43,366 nt of DNA from Sedimentisphaerales bacterium (GTDB taxonomy: Bacteria; Planctomycetota; Phycisphaerae; Sedimentisphaerales; Anaerohalosphaeraceae). The translations under genes and the position numbers were made by a program. The notes beneath the pieces were generated by a model. That model worked only from the letters and a program-made list of their open reading frames with translations. It was not told where the DNA came from and searched no databases. The DNA is taken from NCBI GenBank assembly GCA_016926155.1, contig JAFGPC010000159.1, positions 1-43,366 on the forward strand, given 5' to 3'. This document shows, piece by piece, positions 15,743 to 23,880 of the stretch. Every line of letters starts with the position of its first letter. The first letter of the stretch is position 1.

Positions 15743-16948
15743 CTAGCCTTCATAGTGTACTGACGTTGAAAATCTACCCTTGACTTTCTGTAAAAGCCAC
15801 CATGCACGCGAGCAACGGCGCTGGTGATAAGCGGAGAGTTGCAGTTTTCCCAGCGACACGGGCAAAAATCGGCTTGGGTCATGGGTTTTACGCAATTCTT
15901 CAATCAAGCGGAGATAACCATTCACAGTGGCTTCTGGTGAAAATTTCTGTTTCTGCCGTCTTTGCAGACGCTCCTGGATTTGGCGGTAGCATTTGGAATC
16001 GGCGGCTAAAGCGACAATGCGGTCGGCGTAGGCTTGGGCATCTTTGACCGTCGCAAGGAGAGTATCTGCGTCATCGCCCAGAATCCAGCGGTAGGATGGA
16101 ATATCGCTGGCGATGGGAACACACCCCGAGGCCATGGCTTCGACCAACGTCAAACCAAACCCCTCATAATTTGAGGGGAAAAGACCAAACTGCCGCTTGT
16201 TCAGGAAATCGCCGACAGCATCGCGTGATATTGCGCCATGCAGGCGAACGCAGTCAGATACTTCCAGCACCCTGATTTTTTCCTCCAGCGTTTGTCGATC
16301 CCGCCCGTCCCCCGCCACATCAAGGGTAAATTTAATTCCCCGTTTCTTGCAGGCCCGCGCTATTTCGGGCAAAATCATAATATTCTTATCAACATCGGTC
16401 AATCGCCCCAGATAGGCCAGCCCCAGAGGATTTTGCAGCACCGGAGCGACAGAGGGCGGCACCATGACGGCGTTGGCGATCATTTCCGTCCGGCATGTGA
16501 CCTTGGCCAGTTGCAAAAGCCGGTGTACTTCGGGAGAAATGCCCACCAATGCATCCAAGTAGGGGCTATGCGCCTTTCCTTCGGAAATGACTGGATCATT
16601 AGTGGACCGAATCACGGAAAGTCTAATTATGTGGGCGGGCAATGCCGGTAGGACGAGCCTTGTTTCGGTGCTGTGATTGTTAATCACGACATCATACATG
16701 GACAAGCGGTCCAGCGTGATCTCCAGCCGTCGGCGCAACCATCGTTCTCCGGCACAAATCGCCTCGACGGGCCAGCCATCACGACGAGCCCGGTCGTAAT
16801 CGGGACCGCGCCGTCCGTCCGTGGCGAGAATGTCCGCTTGATGGCCTGCCTGTTTCATGCCGCAAGCAAGAATGTAGGTTGAGGTGCCGACCCCGCCCAC
16901 AGAAGATTGGTCTATGCAGATGGCTATTTTTATAAAATGATATTTCAC
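15743..16948 (-). CDS. GT4-family glycosyltransferase
   Basis: This GT-B enzyme starts KIAICIDQSSVGGVGTSTYI, with the glycine loop of the acceptor side. Donor-side motifs are GLAYLGRLTDVDKNIMILPE (about 194-213), LDVAGDGRDRQTLEE, FPSNYEGFGLTLVEAMASGC (about 275-294) and the DIPSYRWI block. I chose the GTG at 16948 (401 residues); the open frame extends to a TTG at 16981 that overlaps the preceding methyltransferase gene, adding 11 unusual residues. The sugar transferred cannot be deduced. Confidence 0.88.
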   Translation of the reverse strand: MKYHFIKIAICIDQSSVGGVGTSTYILACGMKQAGHQADILATDGRRGPDYDRARRDGWPVEAICAGERWLRRRLEITLDRLSMYDVVINNHSTETRLVLPALPAHIIRLSVIRSTNDPVISEGKAHSPYLDALVGISPEVHRLLQLAKVTCRTEMIANAVMVPPSVAPVLQNPLGLAYLGRLTDVDKNIMILPEIARACKKRGIKFTLDVAGDGRDRQTLEEKIRVLEVSDCVRLHGAISRDAVGDFLNKRQFGLFPSNYEGFGLTLVEAMASGCVPIASDIPSYRWILGDDADTLLATVKDAQAYADRIVALAADSKCYRQIQERLQRRQKQKFSPEATVNGYLRLIEELRKTHDPSRFLPVSLGKLQLSAYHQRRCSRAWWLLQKVKGRFSTSVHYEG

Positions 16949-16967
16949 ATTCCGTGTGTATATATGG

Positions 16968-17729
16968 CTAATATTTCTCAAGTACTATCGAGTATCCATT
17001 CCGTTCGTAATGAAAGATTCTCAACAGGGAAAGCAATTTCGAGATACCTCGAAGAAAAAAATCGATAACGAATATAGGACTACCCCAATGATCACCTACC
17101 GGTAGCTTGTGGTAACGAAAAACAATTTCGCGAACTAAATACTTATTAGAAATTGCGCGAAAGGTTTGGGTCTGCATTCCGGAGCAGAGGTATTTTTCAA
17201 CCACAGTAGGGTTGTAAGGTTTTACGTGGCTGATATCATTATAGAAGGAATGCGTTGTATCAAGCAGGGGACAACTTAGTAAGAGTATCCCGCCAGGTTT
17301 CAAGAGGCTGTCAATCTCCTCTAAAAACAAATATACCTGTTCAGGAGTAAGGTGTTCAATTAAATGGCTGCAATGGATTAAGTCTACCGTCGAGTTCGCA
17401 AATGGCAAATCATTCGGAATCCTTGTACAGATAACATTCCTAAATAATTTTTTAAGAAGGTCTACGCTTTTCTGGTTACTGTCAATTAGATATAAGTTAC
17501 GGTATGCTTCATTGAGATTTAGATACTCAGCAAAACTTCCGTCACCTGCACCTATGTCCACGATAATAGCGTCCTGATTTATCGGCAAGTACTTTTTTGC
17601 TAGATCATAGAACGGAGCCCTTTCATCTGTGCAATATAAATTCTTCCGACGATGGCGGGAATAGATTGTTTCTCTTTTGGAAGTAAATACCCTCTCGTTG
17701 TCAAGTTCTGTTTTTTTATCTTGAGTCAT
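16968..17729 (-). CDS. Class I SAM-dependent methyltransferase
   Basis: The 253-residue protein has motif I IIVDIGAGDGSFAEYL (about 54-69), the acidic LYLIDSNQKSVD (about 78-89), VDLIHCSHLIEHL (about 113-125) and GGILLLSCPLL. It resembles the methyltransferases that act on sugars or lipid-linked glycans. I chose ATG 17729, preceded by AAAGG at a suitable distance, over the TTG at 17750. It follows the flippase gene after an 85-base gap and is tightly linked to the next glycosyltransferase gene, so a role in modifying the repeat unit is likely. Confidence 0.85.
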   Translation of the reverse strand: MTQDKKTELDNERVFTSKRETIYSRHRRKNLYCTDERAPFYDLAKKYLPINQDAIIVDIGAGDGSFAEYLNLNEAYRNLYLIDSNQKSVDLLKKLFRNVICTRIPNDLPFANSTVDLIHCSHLIEHLTPEQVYLFLEEIDSLLKPGGILLLSCPLLDTTHSFYNDISHVKPYNPTVVEKYLCSGMQTQTFRAISNKYLVREIVFRYHKLPVGDHWGSPIFVIDFFLRGISKLLSLLRIFHYERNGYSIVLEKY

Positions 17730-17814
17730 CTTGCAGCCTTTGATTCGCAATGTCAGACATTGAAACGATTATCGAAGAAAAAGGGAATTTCAGCGGCGGT
17801 AAACATTTCAATAT

Positions 17815-19302
17815 TTAGCCAGTCTGGGTTTTAGTTGCAAAGGTGATGGGAAATTCTCTCAGAAAGATTTTAAAAGTATCGCGACACGATGGCCGAACCC
17901 ATGAGACGATGACATAAGATATTCCAAAAATAATTAGATGTAGCCCATGAACCCCCAATGTATCACTTTCGCAGAAATATTTTGAAAGCATAATACATCC
18001 CGTCGCTAGAATACTTACGCAAAATGGAGCGAGGATGGTTTTGCAAAAAAGAGATACGGAAACCGGTGTACCGGAAAAACATATCCACAAGGTGGGGAAA
18101 AGCATAATATAATTCGCGATGGCATAGAATCCTGCAACCCCGTTGATTCCATAAGGGATTCCTAAAATAAAGGACAATACACATATAATGGCGTTAATTG
18201 TGCCCCAGAAAAAATACCGTTTTACATAACCGCAGCTTATAACCACAAATCCCCAAGTTGTAGCAATCGATTGGATTAGTCCCACGGTCGCTAGGATGCG
18301 AAATACGGGTACCGCGCCCAGCCACTGGGGGCCGAGCAAAAGGCGAATTAGAAAATCCGCCTCGATCGCGCAATATACCATCATGGGAAATGTCAAGGTT
18401 GCCATGATATCGAGGATATATTGGTAATACTTGACATAACGTTCTGGTTCATTGCGCAGTGAACTAAGAACCGGCAAGGCAACTTGATTTATCGGCCCCC
18501 GGATTTGGCTGATCGGCATCATAAAGAGAGTATAAGCCCTGGAATAAAACCCCAATGCCTCGGCGCCGATGAACTTACCGATCAGGACATTGTCGGCGTT
18601 GCGGGCAAAGTAATTGATGGAGTTAAAGCCGGTCAGGTACCCGCCGAACTTGAGCATCTCTCGCACGCCGGTTCCTTTTTGCATCCGGCCTGGTACCCAA
18701 GGGCAAAAAAGGAAGGTGAGCAGCGAACCGGCAAATGCGTGGGCCAGTGTGCCGCCGACCAGTGCCCAATAACGCCAGCCAAATAAGGCCAGGCCGATCG
18801 TCACGATCATGGTGATGACCTGTGAGGCGATCCGAATGCCGGCTAGCGTGCCAAAGCGCATATGGCGTCGCTGGAGGGCCTCGTGCTGAATCGTCAGGCC
18901 GCTGAGGATGAACGAGAAAGAAAGCGCCACCGTGACGGTGGTCAGTTCGGGCTTACCATAGAACCAGGCGACCAGGGGCGAGCAGGCCAGGACGCAAAGA
19001 CAAAGAACTACACTGATCAGGATATTGAGCCAGAAAAGAGTACTTATCTGCTCATGGGTGATATCTTTCTTCTGGACGGTGGCCATCGACAATCCGGCAT
19101 CCTTGAACATCGTAGCGAAGTTGACGACCACCATGACCATGCCGATCAGGCCGTAGTCAGCGGGGGTGAGCAGCCGGGCGAGAACCGCCGTGCCGGCGAT
19201 GCGCAGGACGAACTGTACACCTTGGGAGCCTATGGTGGTCATGCCCCCGCGAACGGATTTTCGGGCCAGGTCACGGCTGAGATGGCCCGATTGGAAAAGC
19301 AT
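17815..19302 (-). CDS. Wzx-like polysaccharide flippase (MOP superfamily)
   Basis: The protein of about 495 residues has 12 to 14 predicted membrane helices and the N-terminal pattern of the polysaccharide flippase family: SVRGGMTTIGSQGVQFVLRI, LARLLTPADYGLIGMV and MFKDAGLSMATVQ. The middle has YFARNADNVLIGKFIGAEAL and LGFYSRAYTL, typical of the WzxC/TuaB/AmsL branch. It should move the lipid-linked repeat unit to the outer face of the inner membrane. I chose ATG 19302; a TTG at 19329 would add nine residues. A 197-base gap separates it from the upstream transferase gene. Confidence 0.92.
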   Translation of the reverse strand: MLFQSGHLSRDLARKSVRGGMTTIGSQGVQFVLRIAGTAVLARLLTPADYGLIGMVMVVVNFATMFKDAGLSMATVQKKDITHEQISTLFWLNILISVVLCLCVLACSPLVAWFYGKPELTTVTVALSFSFILSGLTIQHEALQRRHMRFGTLAGIRIASQVITMIVTIGLALFGWRYWALVGGTLAHAFAGSLLTFLFCPWVPGRMQKGTGVREMLKFGGYLTGFNSINYFARNADNVLIGKFIGAEALGFYSRAYTLFMMPISQIRGPINQVALPVLSSLRNEPERYVKYYQYILDIMATLTFPMMVYCAIEADFLIRLLLGPQWLGAVPVFRILATVGLIQSIATTWGFVVISCGYVKRYFFWGTINAIICVLSFILGIPYGINGVAGFYAIANYIMLFPTLWICFSGTPVSVSLFCKTILAPFCVSILATGCIMLSKYFCESDTLGVHGLHLIIFGISYVIVSWVRPSCRDTFKIFLREFPITFATKTQTG

Positions 19303-19499
19303 GCCGGAACTGAGTATTGGATTATTCAATTGGAGAAAAATGAGAGTGTGAACAATCGATCAACTATAGAGAACGCGGAGAACATAGAGAAGTGAATATG
19401 AGTTATTGAGACGGTACAGAATACCGTTGACGTATCGTCTTGAACTTTCAATAAATCCGGTTGAGTTCCGAAGATAAGAGAGATCTTTTGTATCTAACA

Positions 19500-20984
19500 T
19501 CAATACCTTGTAGTCTGTGAATGTTCCTGATATATCAAAGGTAGTGGGGTGAAGAGTTCATGTTCGTCCAGCAAGCGGGTGAAAAGGGTGGCCCGTTGGC
19601 CGGCGGTTTCCAGCGAGCCGTTGACGAAGATGGCAATTTCCAATTGACGGGAAAGACCTGATTTCCCGTTGTCAAAGGGGATTATCATTGTCACGATACG
19701 TGTCTTATTCTCAGGATTCGAGGCGGCTCGCCAGATTTCTTCATCAAGCACCTTACTATTTTCAGTTGTTTTCAGAGAAATCCATGCAAAATCCATACGC
19801 TCTGCCGCTTGACATACAGCAGTAAACCACTGTTCCTGATTTTTAACCTGCTGAAATCTCAATTGCAGGTCTTCAAATGTCTTTCTGTTTTCCCGTCGGC
19901 CCTGGGCCTGGGAATATTTCTCTTTAAGGCGGGTTATCGTATCTCTAAGTTGAACCACACCAACCAGACGAAACAGGATCAAAATCAAAACCAGCACACA
20001 CCCAAACACCACCAGGGAATTGCTGTTATTATTAACCATCATAAACAGGCCCAGGCCCGTGAAGATTAATGTCGCCAGGTAGATGGCCACAACCGCATAT
20101 TTTTGATGTAATCCCAATCGCAGAAGATAGTGGTGGAAATGGCTCTTATCCGGTGCAAACATGGAACGGCGCTCGAGGAAACGACGCAACATCGAAAACA
20201 GAGTGTCAAAAATGGGGATGCCCAGCGCTAGGGCCGGGAGGGCGAGACCCACGAATGCCGTTGACTTAGTCATACACATAACACTGGAGGCAGCAATCGT
20301 AAAGCCGATAAACAAGCTTCCACAGTCGCCCAGAAAGACCTTGGCGGGATTAAAATTAAAGACCAAAAAACCACTCAGGCTGCCCACCAAGGCCAACATG
20401 AAGACCGCCATCACGCTGTCACCATTGTGGATGGACAGGGTAGCAATCACACCACAGGCAATTGTCGAAATACCTGCTGCCAAGCCATCCAAGCCATCGC
20501 TCATATTGACGGCATTGGTGATTCCCGTGATCCAGAGAAGTGTCAGCAGGTATCCTCCCCATCCCAGGTTCAGGATAAAAGCCTCGGTGAGTCTGACTTC
20601 CGTAATCCGAACACCCACAGCGCATAAAATTCCTGCCGCCAACAGTTCCCCTACAAACTTGATTCGAGCAGGTAAACCCCTCCAGTCGTCGATTAATCCG
20701 ATTCCAAAAATAAATGCAGCGCAACCAAGCAAAGTCACCAGTTGTAAACGTACTTGCCGAAATGCGATGCCCACAGCGTTGTCCAGAAAAACCACAGCAA
20801 CAATCATCACTAAGGTCGAAAAGAAGATCGCGATGCCTCCAATTCGGGGAATGGGCCGTTGATGGATCGTACGCACACCGGGCCGATCCACCGCGTTGAT
20901 ACGGCGAGCCAGCCAGATTACGGCCGGAGTCAGAACAACCGCTAAAAGAAAGGTACCGAGATAAACACACAAGTAAGTTTTCAT
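19500..20984 (-). CDS. MraY/WecA-like phosphoglycosyl transferase with C-terminal extension
   Basis: The enzyme loads a sugar-1-phosphate (commonly GlcNAc-1-P) on undecaprenyl phosphate and so starts repeat-unit synthesis. Residues 1-345 carry about eleven helices and the family motifs: RPIPRIGG (43-50), GLIDDWRGLPARIKF (about 107-121), NAVNMSDGLDGLAAG (about 157-171), FNPAKVFLGDCGSLFIGF (about 208-225) and KSHFHHYLLRLG (about 277-288). Residues about 350-494 are extra: a coiled coil (RLKEKYSQAQGRRENRKTFE) and a cytoplasmic domain of about 100 residues that I do not recognise. With WecB and TagA in the same locus, GlcNAc-ManNAc is a plausible first disaccharide. Confidence 0.9.
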   Translation of the reverse strand: MKTYLCVYLGTFLLAVVLTPAVIWLARRINAVDRPGVRTIHQRPIPRIGGIAIFFSTLVMIVAVVFLDNAVGIAFRQVRLQLVTLLGCAAFIFGIGLIDDWRGLPARIKFVGELLAAGILCAVGVRITEVRLTEAFILNLGWGGYLLTLLWITGITNAVNMSDGLDGLAAGISTIACGVIATLSIHNGDSVMAVFMLALVGSLSGFLVFNFNPAKVFLGDCGSLFIGFTIAASSVMCMTKSTAFVGLALPALALGIPIFDTLFSMLRRFLERRSMFAPDKSHFHHYLLRLGLHQKYAVVAIYLATLIFTGLGLFMMVNNNSNSLVVFGCVLVLILILFRLVGVVQLRDTITRLKEKYSQAQGRRENRKTFEDLQLRFQQVKNQEQWFTAVCQAAERMDFAWISLKTTENSKVLDEEIWRAASNPENKTRIVTMIIPFDNGKSGLSRQLEIAIFVNGSLETAGQRATLFTRLLDEHELFTPLPLIYQEHSQTTRY

Positions 20985-21144
20985 AAGGAGTGTTTGGGGA
21001 ATCAGATTGTCAAGTTAATTCTCTGTTTCACAAATCCATTGGATCATCAAATCGTTGCGCACTCCGTCCCCATCGGTTACTGACAATCCGTTTTCCAAAG
21101 CTTGTTAGCCTTTGTGAAAATGTTTTATCTGCTTTTTACGTTAT

Positions 21145-23802
21145 TCATTGTTCGACTGCTGACATACGAGTCGAAAGCTCCTCGATCAGTTGTTTGGCAG
21201 TGTTGTAGTCCGGTCGAATCCGAAGACATACCCGAGCCTCTTCGACAGCCTCATCAATCCTCCCTAAATCCGCCAGGAGCCGGGCCAGGGAATAATGCCA
21301 GGTGACCTTGTCGTACTCCAACATGACAGCTCGACGGTAATTCTGTACCGCTGCCTCTAGATCGCCTGACTTTTCGTACAGACGCGCTAAGGAGGCATGT
21401 GCGGAGGCCGGGGCCTTGTCGTTCTCACAAATCTCTTTCAACTGCTCAAAGGTCTTGGTTTCCGCCATCGCGATCACTTCTGTCGCATTGACCGACTTTA
21501 TCTTTTCATCATTCAGAGTGGAAATTGACACTTTTGACAGGAGTGAAGCGGAAGCCATAAGGTTGCCAACATAAGCAAGCTTTCTTGCATCACCCTGAGC
21601 CAGGTCAAGAGCCAGATCAGGTCGACAAAGTTTTTCAACATAAACTTGTGCGATATCTCGAAAAAGCTCATTTTGACGGGATAACTTTAGGGCACGAGAG
21701 AATTTTTCCTGGGCTGACGTTAGTATTGGGCTGTCAGGTATGATGACGATAGCATTGGGATCAGAATCTACCCTGTTCTGATGCCATGCCACGGAGGCAT
21801 CCTGGAGACCCGCAACAAGACAAACCGTAGGATTGCCTGGCGCCAGTAGATACCCCTTCTGAATATTGGCTGAGCCGATATCTGTCCCAAAAACAGTTTC
21901 CTGATCGGAATTCAATGTGAACTGTTCAAATTGCTGCAATTGCCCTAAGACGCAATACGCTGGCCCAAATGTCGGACATAATCGCTTTACCTCGTGAAAT
22001 TGTTCGATCAGCTTCCGGATGATCTCTCTGGTTTGGTCGGATGCCATGGTGGGTTGTTCTTGATTCAGATACCTTTCCGTAGAACGCCACCGATACACAT
22101 TCAGCCAATACAGATAATGTGCATTTGTTGACTCTAAAGCCACTGCCGCAGCAGCATTGCAAATCAAATCAATGTATTCGCGATCATTCCCCTGCCAATC
22201 GTTAACGGCAAGCGATTTCTCTATGGCCTGGACCTGGTTCCAATGTCTCTCTGCCAGACGTTCCGCGTTCGTTTCTAAGACGTTCCATCCTCCCACGGCG
22301 GCCAGCAATACTAGTAAAATGATGCCGAGTCGATGGCCGAATGTTTCGTAACGAAGTTCTGACGATGAAAAGGGAACTGTGGGAGACGAAGAAAGAGAAA
22401 TCAACAAACCACAAAATAGTGTTGTCAACAGAGCGTTTGCCGGTAAATGCTGCCCAAAATCGCTGAGACTGTGGATCAGTATGGCAATCAATCCGAATCC
22501 CAGCCCGTAAGCGATGGACTGGCTCAGCATCTGATGGGAGCGGATGCAAACCGTATATTTTTTCAAAACAATGAATCCCAGCAAACCCAGTGCCGTCAGT
22601 CCGACGATCCCCATTTCTTCTATGGCCTGGGCATATTCGTTCTCTGCATGAGTTGCTAGGGAGGGGATTGTCAATCGGTCGAACATGGGATACACCACTT
22701 CGTGAGTGCCGAGTCCTGTGCCTAAGATGGGAAATTTTGTCCAGGCCCAAGCGGTATCTTTGATCATCTGCCAGCGGCCGGTTTGTTCATTCAGTTCCCG
22801 CAATGTTGATAATCGGTCATAAACGGCATCAAAGCCGATATATAACACACAGATGAAGGCCCCAAGCGCCACCAATACAAGTATCCAGCCCCGTCCCTGC
22901 AGTGATCTTTGTGTACTAAGGATGAGCACAGTAAAGGCGGCGGCAATAAGCATGCTTACCATCCCTCCCCTCGTCAGGGATACAAAGACGCTGGCTGCTC
23001 CCAGAATAACCATAAGGACAAGAAGTTTTATCGTCCTGGAAGAAGGGGAGCCAAAATACTCAAATACCTTTTCCGGCGTGACCTCCCGTTTGTGAAAGAC
23101 CTCCTGTAGTTTGATCAGAAGCAAGGCGATAGCGGATCCCATCGAGAGGTTCATGAACTGTCCGAAATGGCTGTGATTGATAAAAGGCCCGGAGTGGGCG
23201 TTGTCATAAGTCGGAACAAACCAGTAAATTTTCCCATTTCCCATGATGACCTGAACCAAGGCCAAGATGGCGATACCTCCACCAATGCAGGCAATGGCGC
23301 CCAGTAGCCGCTTGATCTGTTCTGATTGGCGGTACACATTGATTACGACGATAAAAACCGCTGCGATCGCTAAAACCAATCGAAGATTATGCATCGTGGC
23401 ATGGGGGTAAAAGCTTAGGGTCATAGTGGAAAGTACAGAATCGGCATCGGGAAGATCGCTCAATAACTCGGTTTTCAGGGAAGCCGTATTGGGTGAAAGG
23501 ACTTCGACTACGGATGTCGGTAGAGAAACAAGTTGGAAAAGTGCTATAAAAATAATCACAGCGACCGGGAGAAAGGCCCATGACCAGATAAAAGGAGTAT
23601 TCTTGTAGAGTAGAAGCTTACATAGAAAGGCCAGAGTAATGGCAGTCGCCAGGCCAATAAAAATCTCCCTGCTCCAGGCATGGACTACACCGAATGCCAA
23701 TGGGCTGAAAGTGAGTAGTGTGATCAACAAAACTTCAATCACCCGATCAAACCACTCAGGCGAGTGGGGGCTGTCAATCAATGAATTACGATGCGAACTC
23801 AT
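21145..23802 (-). CDS. O-antigen ligase/polymerase with C-terminal TPR domain
   Basis: The 885-residue protein begins with about twelve membrane helices (about 15-460) with the Wzy_C-type segment GTGLGTHEVVYPMFDRL and ATHAENEYAQAIEEMG, whose His and Glu are typical of O-antigen ligases (WaaL) and related polymerases. A long outside region (about 500-885) follows, with tetratricopeptide helices, clearest at the end: SLARLYEKSGDLEAAVQNYR and LARLLADLGRIDEAVEEAR. It probably joins repeat units or attaches the chain to an acceptor; the TPR part may hold partner proteins. It is encoded between the Wzc-like kinase and the initiating transferase genes, i.e. with the core machinery. Confidence 0.85.
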   Translation of the reverse strand: MSSHRNSLIDSPHSPEWFDRVIEVLLITLLTFSPLAFGVVHAWSREIFIGLATAITLAFLCKLLLYKNTPFIWSWAFLPVAVIIFIALFQLVSLPTSVVEVLSPNTASLKTELLSDLPDADSVLSTMTLSFYPHATMHNLRLVLAIAAVFIVVINVYRQSEQIKRLLGAIACIGGGIAILALVQVIMGNGKIYWFVPTYDNAHSGPFINHSHFGQFMNLSMGSAIALLLIKLQEVFHKREVTPEKVFEYFGSPSSRTIKLLVLMVILGAASVFVSLTRGGMVSMLIAAAFTVLILSTQRSLQGRGWILVLVALGAFICVLYIGFDAVYDRLSTLRELNEQTGRWQMIKDTAWAWTKFPILGTGLGTHEVVYPMFDRLTIPSLATHAENEYAQAIEEMGIVGLTALGLLGFIVLKKYTVCIRSHQMLSQSIAYGLGFGLIAILIHSLSDFGQHLPANALLTTLFCGLLISLSSSPTVPFSSSELRYETFGHRLGIILLVLLAAVGGWNVLETNAERLAERHWNQVQAIEKSLAVNDWQGNDREYIDLICNAAAAVALESTNAHYLYWLNVYRWRSTERYLNQEQPTMASDQTREIIRKLIEQFHEVKRLCPTFGPAYCVLGQLQQFEQFTLNSDQETVFGTDIGSANIQKGYLLAPGNPTVCLVAGLQDASVAWHQNRVDSDPNAIVIIPDSPILTSAQEKFSRALKLSRQNELFRDIAQVYVEKLCRPDLALDLAQGDARKLAYVGNLMASASLLSKVSISTLNDEKIKSVNATEVIAMAETKTFEQLKEICENDKAPASAHASLARLYEKSGDLEAAVQNYRRAVMLEYDKVTWHYSLARLLADLGRIDEAVEEARVCLRIRPDYNTAKQLIEELSTRMSAVEQ

Positions 23803-23880
23803 TTACCTCTACCTCGCTCCGGATTTCCTTCGACATTCTTCCATTGTAATCAAGAAAACAGCGTCTGATTTTACTGTCCT

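Noticed and set aside
20161-20862. A 233-codon plus-strand ORF rich in Pro, Lys and Ile
   Set aside because: It is the shadow of the MraY/WecA-like gene.
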